Shown in pieces: positions 1 to 6,523 of a DNA stretch of 9,548 bases (its first letter is position 1; the number at the start of each line of letters is the position of its first letter). This DNA is from an uncultured Mycoplasmatota bacterium (GTDB lineage: Bacteria > Bacillota_I > Bacilli_A > RF39 > UBA660), in NCBI GenBank assembly GCA_900542735.1, contig UQOS01000042.1, positions 1 to 9,548 of the forward strand. Direction: 5' to 3'. The translations under genes were made by a program, and so were the position numbers. The notes below the pieces were generated by a model. It searched no databases and was not told the DNA's origin. It saw nothing but the letters and a program-made list of their open reading frames with translations.

Positions 1-968
1 TCATCTGGTCTAAGTGATATTTGTCTAAAAGTTCCATCAGCCATTCTAGATAAAGCAGCTAAAGGTTCTCCTTGACTTCCAGTACATAAGAAGCATACTT
101 CACTAGGTTTTAAGTTTTTAGCTTCTTCTGGTGTGATAATAATTTCTTTGTGGTCAATATAACCACCTTCAATTGATATTTTAATATTATTGTCCATGCT
201 TCTACCAAAAACACAAATCTTACGATTATGTTTAAAGCAAGTTTCTACAATATGTTTTAATCTATAAATATTAGAAGCAAAAGTAGCAATAATAATACGA
301 TTAGAAGTATAAGTATCAAAAATATCAGTTAAAGCACTATCTACTTTTGATTCACTTATTGACATACCTTCATTTAAAGCATTGGTAGAATCACTAATTA
401 ATAAATCTACTCCTCTTTTACCAAGTTCAGCCATTTTATGTAAATCAGCCATTGGTCCAATTGGCGTTAGATCAAATTTAAAGTCACCAGTTGTAACGAC
501 ACTACCATTTGGTGTTTTTAGATAGATTCCATGAGAATCGGGTATTGAATGCGTTGTTCTAAAAAATTCAATTTCAAAATGCTTAAATTTTAAAATATCT
601 TTATCTGTATAAGCATAAAGATTATCATAACGAATATTGCGATCCTGTAGTTTAATCGCAATTAATTCCTTTGCTTGTTTAGGAGCATAAATAGCTGGTA
701 TATTTACAGTTTGTAGAATAAAAGGTATAGCTCCTATATGATCCTCGTGACCATGAGTAATAATTAAGCATTTAATTTTATCTTCATTTTGTTTTAAAAA
801 TGTATAATCTGGTAAGACATAGTCTATTCCAAAAAGTTCTCCCTCTGGAAAACGAATTCCCGCATCAATAATAACAATTTCATCTTCATGCATTAAACAA
901 TACATGTTTTTTCCGACTTCTCCTAATCCACCTAAAACAATAATTTTTGTTTCAGTGTTAGGTTTCAT
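1..968 (-). CDS. rnjA: Ribonuclease J (RNase J1-type), N-terminal 322 codons, cut by left edge
   Basis: Metallo-beta-lactamase/beta-CASP ribonuclease that acts in mRNA decay and rRNA maturation as a 5'-3' exonuclease and endonuclease. ATG is at 968-966, with a GAAAGGAG ribosome binding site at 986-979. Reading the reverse strand gives the GGLGEVGKN opening (residues 13-21), IDAGIRFPE (34-42), the zinc-binding HGHEDH motif (72-77), TTHS with H140, TGDF with D162, the beta-CASP ISDSTN (191-196), ATFASN (228-233) and CTGSQGE (295-301). The reading frame is still open at base 1. The family is about 550 residues, so the rest of the beta-CASP domain, the return to the lactamase fold and the C-terminal domain lie outside. 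The intact HGHEDH suggests the catalytically active J1 type rather than a degenerate J2. It is transcribed divergently from the small gene at 1168. Confidence 0.96.
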   Translation of the reverse strand, partial: MKPNTETKIIVLGGLGEVGKNMYCLMHEDEIVIIDAGIRFPEGELFGIDYVLPDYTFLKQNEDKIKCLIITHGHEDHIGAIPFILQTVNIPAIYAPKQAKELIAIKLQDRNIRYDNLYAYTDKDILKFKHFEIEFFRTTHSIPDSHGIYLKTPNGSVVTTGDFKFDLTPIGPMADLHKMAELGKRGVDLLISDSTNALNEGMSISESKVDSALTDIFDTYTSNRIIIATFASNIYRLKHIVETCFKHNRKICVFGRSMDNNIKISIEGGYIDHKEIIITPEEAKNLKPSEVCFLCTGSQGEPLAALSRMADGTFRQISLRPD

Positions 969-1019
969 TTTTAATTTTCTCCTTTCTTAAGTTCAAGTAA
1001 AACGAACTAACTGCTATAA

Positions 1020-1048
1020 ATTATACTATTTTTTTAGGAGTTTGTCTA
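1020..1048 (-). promoter_or_regulatory. Sigma-A-type promoter for the RNase J gene
   Basis: On the minus strand a TAGACA -35 (1048-1043) is followed after exactly 17 bases by a perfect TATAAT -10 (1025-1020). The -10 lies about 50 bases upstream of the RNase J start codon. The -35 sits inside the repeated TTTGTC/GACAAA elements. Confidence 0.7.
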
Positions 1049-1090
1049 TCTTTTGACAAATTTTAGTATTAAACTGTCAAATTTAGTAAT
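1041..1090. repeat. Clustered TTTGTC/GACAAA half-sites and a 21-base-spaced direct repeat in a divergent promoter region
   Basis: TTTGTC (1041-1046) and GACAAA (1055-1060) form a 6-bp inverted repeat with an 8-base spacer. TTTGACA (1052-1058) and TGTCAAA (1075-1081) form a second, longer-spaced one. CAAATTTTAGTA (from 1057) recurs as CAAATTTAGTA (from 1078), about two helical turns apart. The cluster covers the -35 of the RNase J promoter and lies just upstream of the opposite promoter. The function is unknown; an operator is one possibility, but AT-rich sequence gives such matches by chance. Confidence 0.35.
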
Positions 1091-1106
1091 CTTTTTCTTG
1101 AGGTGT

Positions 1107-1135
1107 TTGATTTTTTATTTGTGAGATAGTATACT
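1107..1135 (+). promoter_or_regulatory. Sigma-A-type promoter for the small gene at 1168
   Basis: TTGATT (1107-1112), a 17-base spacer and TATACT (1130-1135) precede the TTG start at 1168 by about 32 bases. The spacing is canonical. Confidence 0.6.
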
Positions 1136-1154
1136 TTAAATATAAAATATATTT

Positions 1155-1163
1155 GGTGGTGAT
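1155..1163 (+). promoter_or_regulatory. Ribosome binding site that fixes a TTG start
   Basis: GGTGGTGAT matches eight of the nine bases of GGAGGTGAT, the complement of the 16S rRNA tail. The first in-frame start codon at a proper distance is TTG at 1168. The upstream in-frame TTG (1153), GTG (1156) and GTG (1159) overlap the site itself, so they cannot be used with it. Confidence 0.7.
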
Positions 1164-1167
1164 ACTT

Positions 1168-1392
1168 TTGGATTTTTGTGTTCCAGATAATGGAAATGTA
1201 AAGGAGAATACTACAGATAATTTGTTTCATTTAACATTTGTTGATTTAGAGGCATTTGAAAAAGCTTATTTAGTATCTTCTGAATATAATGATCATTTTG
1301 TTAGAAATAACTTAATGAAGGGATTTAGTTTACATCATGATACTAGAAAAGTTATTTTACCTGATATAGAAGAAGCAATAAAATCAAGATAA
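1168..1392 (+). CDS. Small uncharacterised protein, 74 aa
   Basis: I do not recognise this protein. TTG is chosen as start because GGTGGTGAT ends four bases before it; longer in-frame starts overlap that site. The product opens with DFCVPDNGNV, contains a central aromatic/acidic stretch (LFHLTFVDLEAFEKAY) and ends with HHDTRKVILPDIEEAI and a basic tail. It has no membrane segment, signal peptide or metal-site pattern, and only one cysteine. It has its own promoter and a strong hairpin terminator that starts in the stop codon, so it looks monocistronic and real. It sits divergent from RNase J and upstream of ftsY. It does not resemble the short RNA polymerase epsilon subunit that accompanies RNase J1 in Bacillus. 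Function unknown. Confidence 0.72.
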   Translation: MDFCVPDNGNVKENTTDNLFHLTFVDLEAFEKAYLVSSEYNDHFVRNNLMKGFSLHHDTRKVILPDIEEAIKSR

Positions 1393-1417
1393 AGACTAGG
1401 AATTAGTCTTTTTTTTT
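1391..1417 (+). terminator. Rho-independent terminator after the 74-aa gene
   Basis: AAAGACTA (1391-1398) pairs perfectly with TAGTCTTT (1404-1411) around a GGAAT loop, followed by an uninterrupted T-tract to 1417. The stem begins inside the TAA stop codon (1390-1392). Confidence 0.85.
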
Positions 1418-1425
1418 GATATAAT
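1417..1425 (+). promoter_or_regulatory. Extended -10 promoter for ftsY
   Basis: TGATATAAT fits the extended -10 pattern TGnTATAAT and begins at the last T of the preceding terminator. No good -35 is present; the expected -35 position falls inside the terminator hairpin. An ATACTGGAGGG leader and the ftsY ATG follow within 30 bases. Confidence 0.5.
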
Positions 1426-1448
1426 TTTTTATACTGGAGGGTTAAAGA

Positions 1449-2513
1449 ATGGGATTATTTGATAGAATTAAAAATATGTTTACAAAGGAAGAAACGAAAG
1501 AGGTTTCTAGTAATCAGAGTAATATAGAAAAAAATATAGCTGATAATATTTTAGTAGATAATAGTGAAGTAGAAAAAGTAAATAATGAGAAAGTAAAAGT
1601 TTACGAAAAAGGTTTATCAAAAAGTCGTAAGGGTTTTGTTTCTAATTTGATTAGTCTTACATCTCGTTACAATAAAGTAAATGAAGAATATTTTGATGAA
1701 TTAGAAGAGATATTAATTATGGCTGATATTGGTGTCAATACGGTTATGGAATTTATGGATCGTTTACGTGAACGTGTAAGGCGTGAAAAAATAGATGATC
1801 CTAATTTATTAAAAGAGGTAATTGTTGATGAATTATTTATTATTTATGTTAATGATGATATTTTAGAAAGTAAAATTCATTATAGTGAGAGTGGTCCAAC
1901 TGTTTTACTTTTTGTAGGAGTAAATGGTGTAGGAAAGACAACTACGATAGGAAAACTTGCATGGAAGATGATACAAGAAGGCAAGAAAGTATTATTGGTT
2001 GCTGGAGATACTTTTAGAGCAGGAGCAACTAAACAATTAGAAGAATGGGCAAATAAAATTGGAGCTGGTTTCTATGGAAAAGAAGAAGGTAGTGATCCTG
2101 CTAGTGTTGTCTATGATGGCTTAGAAATTGCGAAAAATGAAAATTATGATGTTGTTTTTATTGATACAGCTGGAAGACTTCAAAATAAAGTTAATTTAAT
2201 GAAGGAACTTGAAAAAGTAAATCGTGTGATTGATACTCAAATACCAGGTGCTCCTCATGAAACATTGTTAGTAATTGATGCAACAACAGGACAAAATGGT
2301 ATTAGTCAAGCAAAAAGCTTTAAAGAAATTACGAATATTACGGGTATTGTTTTAACGAAATTAGATGGAACTGCTAAAGGTGGTATCGTTTTAGCAATTA
2401 AAGAAGAAGTAAACATTCCAGTTAAATATATAGGACTTGGTGAAGCCAAAGAAGATTTACAAGTATTTGATATTGAAAATTATATTTATGGTCTTTTTAA
2501 AGATATGATGTAG
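1449..2513 (+). CDS. ftsY: Signal recognition particle receptor FtsY, 354 aa
   Basis: SRP receptor GTPase. At the membrane it pairs with GTP-loaded Ffh on translating ribosomes and hands nascent membrane proteins to the Sec channel; mutual GTP hydrolysis then releases the pair. An amphipathic start (MGLFDRIKNMF) precedes a short acidic A-region (about 14-55) and the helical N domain (about 55-140). The G domain shows P-loop GVNGVGKTT (157-165), DTFRAGA (187-193), DTAGR (239-243), TKLDG (303-307) and the FtsY-type closing GLGE (329-332) with FD (340-341). The absence of an M domain and the DTFRAGA motif separate it from Ffh. GGAGGG at 1436-1441 supports the ATG. The stop is followed after seven bases by ylxM, whose ribosome binding site AGGTGA starts within the ftsY TAG, so the two are translationally close. 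Confidence 0.97.
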   Translation: MGLFDRIKNMFTKEETKEVSSNQSNIEKNIADNILVDNSEVEKVNNEKVKVYEKGLSKSRKGFVSNLISLTSRYNKVNEEYFDELEEILIMADIGVNTVMEFMDRLRERVRREKIDDPNLLKEVIVDELFIIYVNDDILESKIHYSESGPTVLLFVGVNGVGKTTTIGKLAWKMIQEGKKVLLVAGDTFRAGATKQLEEWANKIGAGFYGKEEGSDPASVVYDGLEIAKNENYDVVFIDTAGRLQNKVNLMKELEKVNRVIDTQIPGAPHETLLVIDATTGQNGISQAKSFKEITNITGIVLTKLDGTAKGGIVLAIKEEVNIPVKYIGLGEAKEDLQVFDIENYIYGLFKDMM

Positions 2514-2520
2514 GTGAATT

Positions 2521-2811
2521 ATGGATAAAAAAATATATCTTAATAATTTATATGATTATTACTATTTACTTTTAACAGATAACCAAAGAGCTTATTATGA
2601 AGATTATTATTTTAAGGATTTATCGTTATCTGAAATAGCTACTAATAATCAGGTAAGTAGAAATGCTGTTCATGGGCAGATTAAAAATGTAGTAGAAAAG
2701 TTAGAGTTTTATGAAGAAACTTTAGAATTATATAAGAAGAGTAAAAAGATACAAGAGTTGATTCAAAATATTGATCCTGATTTGAGGAAAAAGATAGAAG
2801 AATTAATTTAG
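2521..2811 (+). CDS. ylxM: YlxM-family helix-turn-helix protein associated with SRP genes, 96 aa
   Basis: Small, mostly helical protein of the YlxM/UPF0122 family, encoded between ftsY and ffh in many Bacillota. Work on the streptococcal homologue ties YlxM to SRP assembly or function. The family-typical N-terminus (LYDYYYLLLTDNQRAYYEDYY, in part) leads into a sigma-70 region-4-like helix-turn-helix, LSLSEIATNNQVSRNAVHGQI, at about 34-54. A charged helical tail to the end may form a coiled coil. The length is near the usual 100-110 residues. Start ATG lies seven bases after the ftsY stop. The herA gene follows after 14 bases, so ftsY-ylxM-herA is one transcription unit. Whether it binds DNA, SRP RNA or protein cannot be decided here. 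Confidence 0.93.
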   Translation: MDKKIYLNNLYDYYYLLLTDNQRAYYEDYYFKDLSLSEIATNNQVSRNAVHGQIKNVVEKLEFYEETLELYKKSKKIQELIQNIDPDLRKKIEELI

Positions 2812-2825
2812 TTGGAGGGGTATTT

Positions 2826-4580
2826 ATGTTTGATAAAATTATTTATATAGGTGATACTGATGTTGATATTAAATTAAATGATAGTACGAATTTTCATAGT
2901 GATATTATGAATATGCCTATTGTGTTACAAGATGATACAAAATCTATTTTAGCAGAGATTAAAGATTTACATTCTGATTATGTAAAAGCTAAAATGTTAG
3001 GTGAATTAGTAAATGGTAAGTTTATTGGAGGAATTTTAAGAAAACCTAGTATTGATGCTAGTATTCGTTCTTTAACAGAATCAGAACTTACTTATATTTT
3101 AGGAGAAGAAAAAAAGGGTAATTTATTACTTGGTATTAGTCCTTTTTATAACTCTAAACAGATTTATGTTGATATGAATGAATTATTTAGTAAACACATT
3201 GGTATTATTGGAAATACTGGTAGTGGTAAGAGTTGTGGAATAGCTAGAATTATTCAAAATATTTTTAATAATCCAAATTTTATTCCATATCGTTCTAATT
3301 TCTTTATATTTGATTCATCAGGTGAATATTATTCTGCTTTTTCTAAGATTAATAGTATTAATCCTAATTATAATTATCGTTTTATTACTACTAACAGTAA
3401 TAGTCCTTATGATGGTGAATTACTTCGTATTCCTATATGGTTATTAAGTGTTGAAGATATTGCTTTATTATTATCTGCGACTACTCATACCCAATTATCT
3501 ATTATAGAAAAAACATTAAAGTTAGTTAGAATTTTTTCCCAGTCAGATGCAACTGTTGTTGATTATCAAAATTATTTAATTGCTAATGCTATTATGACGA
3601 TACTTTATTCTAATCAAAGTGCTGCTAGTAAAAGAGATGAAATCTTCTCTATTTTAAATACTTGTTCAACAGAAGCTTTCAACTTAAATGCTACTGTTCA
3701 AGGAATTGGTTATACAAGAAGATTACAGGAGTGTTTCTTAATTGATAACTCTGATAATTTCTCAGAAAGAGTTTTACTTACTGAATATGTAAATAAATTT
3801 ATTAAACCAGAATTAAGTCAATATGAACCTGAAAAAGTACATTATTTTACATTAGATGATTTGGAAAAATCATTAAACTTTGCTTTAATTAGTGAAGGTT
3901 GGTTAAGAAATGAAAATGTATATGCTGATGCTATTACTTTAAAGGTAAAGCTACATGAATTAGTAATAGGTCCTAATCGAAAATTCTTTGATTGTAAAGA
4001 GTTTGTTAGACTTGATCAATTTATTAGTAATTTAATTATTAAAGATGGCAAAAAGTATCAAATTGTAAATATTAATTTGGAAGATGTTGATGATTCTTTT
4101 GCTAAGAGTGTTGTTAAGATTATTACAAGATTACTATTTGATTTATCTAAAAAAATTGAAAGAGGTAGTATTCCGTTTAATATTTTATTAGAAGAAGCTC
4201 ACCGTTATGTACAAAGAGATCAAGATGAATTTTTATTTGGTTATAACATTTTTGATAGAGTAGCTAAAGAGGGTAGAAAATATGGTGTTATTATGTCTTT
4301 GATTAGTCAAAGACCAGTAGATTTATCAGAAACAGTTATTTCTCAGTGCTCTAATTTTATTATATTTAAGATGAGTCACCCTAGAGATATAGAATATATT
4401 ACGAAAATGATACCAAATATCACAGAAGATACTATTGAAAAACAGAAGTCTTTACAGGTAGGTAATTGTCTTGTGTTTGGTACAGGTTTTAAGATACCAT
4501 TAATTGCTAAACTGGAATTTCCTAACCCTGCTCCTCAAAGTAGTAGTTGTGATGTTGTTAGTAAATGGAGTAACAACTAA
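2826..4580 (+). CDS. herA: HerA/DUF87-family hexameric ATPase, 584 aa
   Basis: FtsK/HerA-type ring ATPase, predicted to translocate DNA. The N-terminal about 95 residues are the HAS-barrel-like region. Walker A is GNTGSGKS (129-136), after the typical KHIGIIG strand. DSSGEY (163-168) is the conserved HerA acidic/Tyr motif. A long helical insert runs from about 200 to 400. Walker B is ILLEEAH (453-459), followed by the KEGRKYG arginine element (481-487) and the sensor SQRP (494-497). The length of about 580 residues fits bacterial HerA proteins. GGAGGGG at 2814-2820 supports the ATG. In archaea HerA works with the NurA nuclease in end resection; in bacteria related HerA proteins pair with SIR2, DUF4297 or other nucleases in phage defence. 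No partner is visible on either side here. Base composition and codon choice look like the neighbours', so there is no clear sign of recent transfer. The role in this SRP operon is unknown. Confidence 0.9.
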   Translation: MFDKIIYIGDTDVDIKLNDSTNFHSDIMNMPIVLQDDTKSILAEIKDLHSDYVKAKMLGELVNGKFIGGILRKPSIDASIRSLTESELTYILGEEKKGNLLLGISPFYNSKQIYVDMNELFSKHIGIIGNTGSGKSCGIARIIQNIFNNPNFIPYRSNFFIFDSSGEYYSAFSKINSINPNYNYRFITTNSNSPYDGELLRIPIWLLSVEDIALLLSATTHTQLSIIEKTLKLVRIFSQSDATVVDYQNYLIANAIMTILYSNQSAASKRDEIFSILNTCSTEAFNLNATVQGIGYTRRLQECFLIDNSDNFSERVLLTEYVNKFIKPELSQYEPEKVHYFTLDDLEKSLNFALISEGWLRNENVYADAITLKVKLHELVIGPNRKFFDCKEFVRLDQFISNLIIKDGKKYQIVNINLEDVDDSFAKSVVKIITRLLFDLSKKIERGSIPFNILLEEAHRYVQRDQDEFLFGYNIFDRVAKEGRKYGVIMSLISQRPVDLSETVISQCSNFIIFKMSHPRDIEYITKMIPNITEDTIEKQKSLQVGNCLVFGTGFKIPLIAKLEFPNPAPQSSSCDVVSKWSNN

Positions 4581-4606
4581 AAAAAGCTAGCAAGTGCTAG
4601 TTTTTT
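4581..4606 (+). terminator. Hairpin terminator after herA
   Basis: CTAGC (4587-4591) and GCTAG (4596-4600) pair around an AAGT loop. The stem is extended by a G-U pair and an A-run against the T-run (4601-4606). It starts right after the herA stop, separating ftsY-ylxM-herA from ffh. Confidence 0.75.
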
Positions 4607-4620
4607 CTTTCAATGTTTAG

Positions 4621-4626
4621 TATAAT
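4621..4626 (+). promoter_or_regulatory. Probable -10 box for ffh
   Basis: A perfect TATAAT lies 14 bases after the terminator T-tract and 32 bases before the ffh ATG. The expected -35 position (TAGTTT, 4598-4603) is poor and falls in the terminator stem, so strength is uncertain. Confidence 0.4.
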
Positions 4627-4652
4627 GGTAATAGTTTATAAGGAGGGATACT

Positions 4653-5960
4653 ATGTTTGAATCACTTGGAGATAGACTTCAAAATGCTCTTCATAAAATT
4701 AAAGGCTATGGAAAAATTACAGAAGATAATATTTCTGATATGATGAGAGAAATTCGTCTTGCTTTGTTAGAGGCAGATGTTAACTATCAAGTTGTGAAAG
4801 AGTTTACAAATACAGTAAAGGAAAAAGCACTTGGTGAAGAAGTACAAAAGAGTATTAAGCCGGGAGATTTATTTGTTAAAATAGTAAAAGATGAATTAAC
4901 AGAGTTGTTAGGTGGAGAGAGTGCTCCTCTTAATATGAGTGGAAATCCTGCAATATTAATGTTAGTTGGTTTACAAGGTTCAGGTAAAACAACTACGATT
5001 GGAAAACTTGCTAATTTTTTAAGAAAGAAACACAGTAAAAAGCCATTACTAGTTGCTTGTGATGTTTATCGTCCTGCTGCTATTGACCAGTTAAAGCAAC
5101 TTGGAAAACAACTTGGTATTGAAGTATATGAAGAAGGAAAAAAAGATCCTGTTGAAATTAGTAAAAATGCAATTATCTATGCGAAAGAAAATAATTATGA
5201 TTATGTATTAATTGATACAGCTGGTAGACTTCATATTGATGATGAGTTAATGTTAGAATTAAAAAATATCAATGAAGAAATCAAACCACAAGAAGTTTTA
5301 TTAGTAATTGATTCTATGATGGGACAAGATGCTATTAATGTAATTCAAGGATTTAATGATAATTTAAAACTTACTGGTGTTATCTTAACAAAATTAGATG
5401 GTGATACTAGAGGTGGTGTTGCTTTATCTGTTAGACATTTAACGAATGTACCTATTAAGTTTATTGGTGTTAGTGAAAAGTTAGATGGACTTGAAGGATT
5501 TGACCCTGAGAGAATGGCTGGTAGAATTTTAGGTATGGGTGATATTGTTTCTCTTGTTGAAAAAGCAACCGAAGCAATTACGGAAGAAGAAGCTATGGAT
5601 ACTGCTAAAAAGATGCAGTCAGGAAAATTTGATTTAGATGACTTTTTAAAACAGATGAAACAGATAAAAAAATTAGGACCTCTTGAAAACTTAATTAAGT
5701 TATTACCTGGTGCTAAGAAAATGGGACTTACGAATGTGAATATTGATCCTAAACAATTAGCTCATGTTGAAGCCATTATCTTATCTATGACTCCAAAAGA
5801 AAGAAAAAATCCTGATATTATTAAAGCAAGTCGTAAAACTAGAATTGCTAAGGGGTGTGGACTTTCAGTACAAGAAGTTAATAAACTTTTAATGCAGTTT
5901 GAACAAATGAAAAAAATGATGAAACAAATGTCTAATGGTAATTTTAAAATGCCATTTTAG
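4653..5960 (+). CDS. ffh: Signal recognition particle GTPase Ffh (SRP54), 435 aa
   Basis: Protein component of the signal recognition particle. Bound to SRP RNA, it recognises hydrophobic signal sequences emerging from the ribosome and docks with FtsY. The N domain (1-about 90) carries the ALLEADV motif (37-43). The G domain has P-loop GLQGSGKTT (106-114), DVYRPAA (137-143), DTAGR (188-192), TKLDG (246-250) and GVSEKLDGLEGF (272-283). The methionine-rich M domain (about 325-435) carries the SRP RNA-binding stretch SRKTRIAKGCG (393-403) and ends in MKKMMKQM. The length is typical for Bacillota. AGGAGGG (4641-4647) supports the ATG. It lies two genes and one hairpin downstream of its partner ftsY. 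The SRP RNA gene itself is not in the window. Confidence 0.98.
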   Translation: MFESLGDRLQNALHKIKGYGKITEDNISDMMREIRLALLEADVNYQVVKEFTNTVKEKALGEEVQKSIKPGDLFVKIVKDELTELLGGESAPLNMSGNPAILMLVGLQGSGKTTTIGKLANFLRKKHSKKPLLVACDVYRPAAIDQLKQLGKQLGIEVYEEGKKDPVEISKNAIIYAKENNYDYVLIDTAGRLHIDDELMLELKNINEEIKPQEVLLVIDSMMGQDAINVIQGFNDNLKLTGVILTKLDGDTRGGVALSVRHLTNVPIKFIGVSEKLDGLEGFDPERMAGRILGMGDIVSLVEKATEAITEEEAMDTAKKMQSGKFDLDDFLKQMKQIKKLGPLENLIKLLPGAKKMGLTNVNIDPKQLAHVEAIILSMTPKERKNPDIIKASRKTRIAKGCGLSVQEVNKLLMQFEQMKKMMKQMSNGNFKMPF

Positions 5961-5974
5961 GATGCGAATATTTT

Positions 5975-6442
5975 ATGAAACAAACTTTTAATTTTAATAT
6001 TAATCAAATTTTAGCTACTTATATGTATGCTAAAGTCAAATGCTTAGATTTATTATCTATTGCTACAACTAGAGAAGAAATTCGATTTGTTGCAGATGAA
6101 TTTGCAAAACACTTAGAAAATCAAGAAATTCAGCCTATTTTTTTTAATGATTCTTATGAACTAGATAGTAATTATTATTATGAAACACAAAATCATTATA
6201 TTATTCCAACAAATATTAATAATATTAATTACTTTGTTAGTTGTGTTCTAGCTATACTTGATACAAAGTCTTCTGAGGTTTTATGGGATAATGTTAATAA
6301 TGGCTTTTTTTCTAGTGCTTTCATAAAATGGAAAAAGAAGCAAATAGAAAATGATATAGAAATCGTTAATGATTTAGAAAAAAAATATAATCAAGTTTTT
6401 GGCGATAATACTCCAATTCAAAAGAAATTAAATAATAATTAG
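5975..6442 (+). CDS. Uncharacterised protein downstream of ffh, 155 aa
   Basis: I do not recognise this protein. It starts 14 bases after the ffh stop, with a weak AGGATG ribosome binding site overlapping the ffh TAG, so it is probably co-transcribed with ffh. It opens with FNFNINQILATYMYAKVKC, continues with a charged helix (TTREEIRFVADEFAKHLEN, 31-49), an Asn/Tyr-rich middle (55-85), a hydrophobic stretch around YFVSCVLAIL (86-95) too short and polar to be a clear membrane span, and a Lys/Glu-rich helix (118-140) that may be a coiled coil. There is no signal peptide or catalytic motif. Codon use is like its neighbours. In Bacillus the genes after ffh are rpsP and others, so this is a lineage-specific follower. 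Function unknown. Confidence 0.8.
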   Translation: MKQTFNFNINQILATYMYAKVKCLDLLSIATTREEIRFVADEFAKHLENQEIQPIFFNDSYELDSNYYYETQNHYIIPTNINNINYFVSCVLAILDTKSSEVLWDNVNNGFFSSAFIKWKKKQIENDIEIVNDLEKKYNQVFGDNTPIQKKLNNN

Positions 6443-6454
6443 TTAATTTCTTTT
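6420..6454 (+). terminator. AT-rich inverted repeat, possible terminator of the ffh operon
   Basis: A perfect 12-bp inverted repeat, AAAAGAAATTAA (6420-6431) and TTAATTTCTTTT (6443-6454), surrounds an 11-base loop that holds the TAG stop (6440-6442). Only one G-C pair is present, so the hairpin is weak. T-rich sequence follows (to 6459). It may terminate inefficiently or stabilise the 3' end. Confidence 0.45.
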
Positions 6455-6474
6455 ATTTTGGGCTAAGCAATTAT

Positions 6475-6501
6475 AACACTATTTTTTTCTTTCATACTAT
6501 A
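6475..6501 (+). promoter_or_regulatory. Candidate mother-cell sporulation promoter (sigma-E/sigma-K-like) for the coat gene
   Basis: CATACTATA (6493-6501) fits the sigma-K -10 pattern CATAnnnTA and seven of eight bases of the sigma-E -10 CATACAnT. An AAC at 6475-6477 lies 15 bases upstream, one short of the sigma-K ideal. The CotD-like product downstream makes a late mother-cell promoter plausible. Confidence 0.45.
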
Positions 6502-6523
6502 AGATAGATAGGAGGAAAAAACT

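Noticed and set aside
2826..4580. A phage-defence module around HerA.
   Set aside because: Both flanks are housekeeping genes, no nuclease or sensor is visible, and base and codon use match the neighbours; kept only as a finding to check.
5844..5870. The Ffh M-domain RNA-binding loop reads GCG rather than the GSG common in Bacillota.
   Set aside because: As I recall, E. coli Ffh also has a cysteine at this place, so it is a tolerated variant and no sign of lost function.
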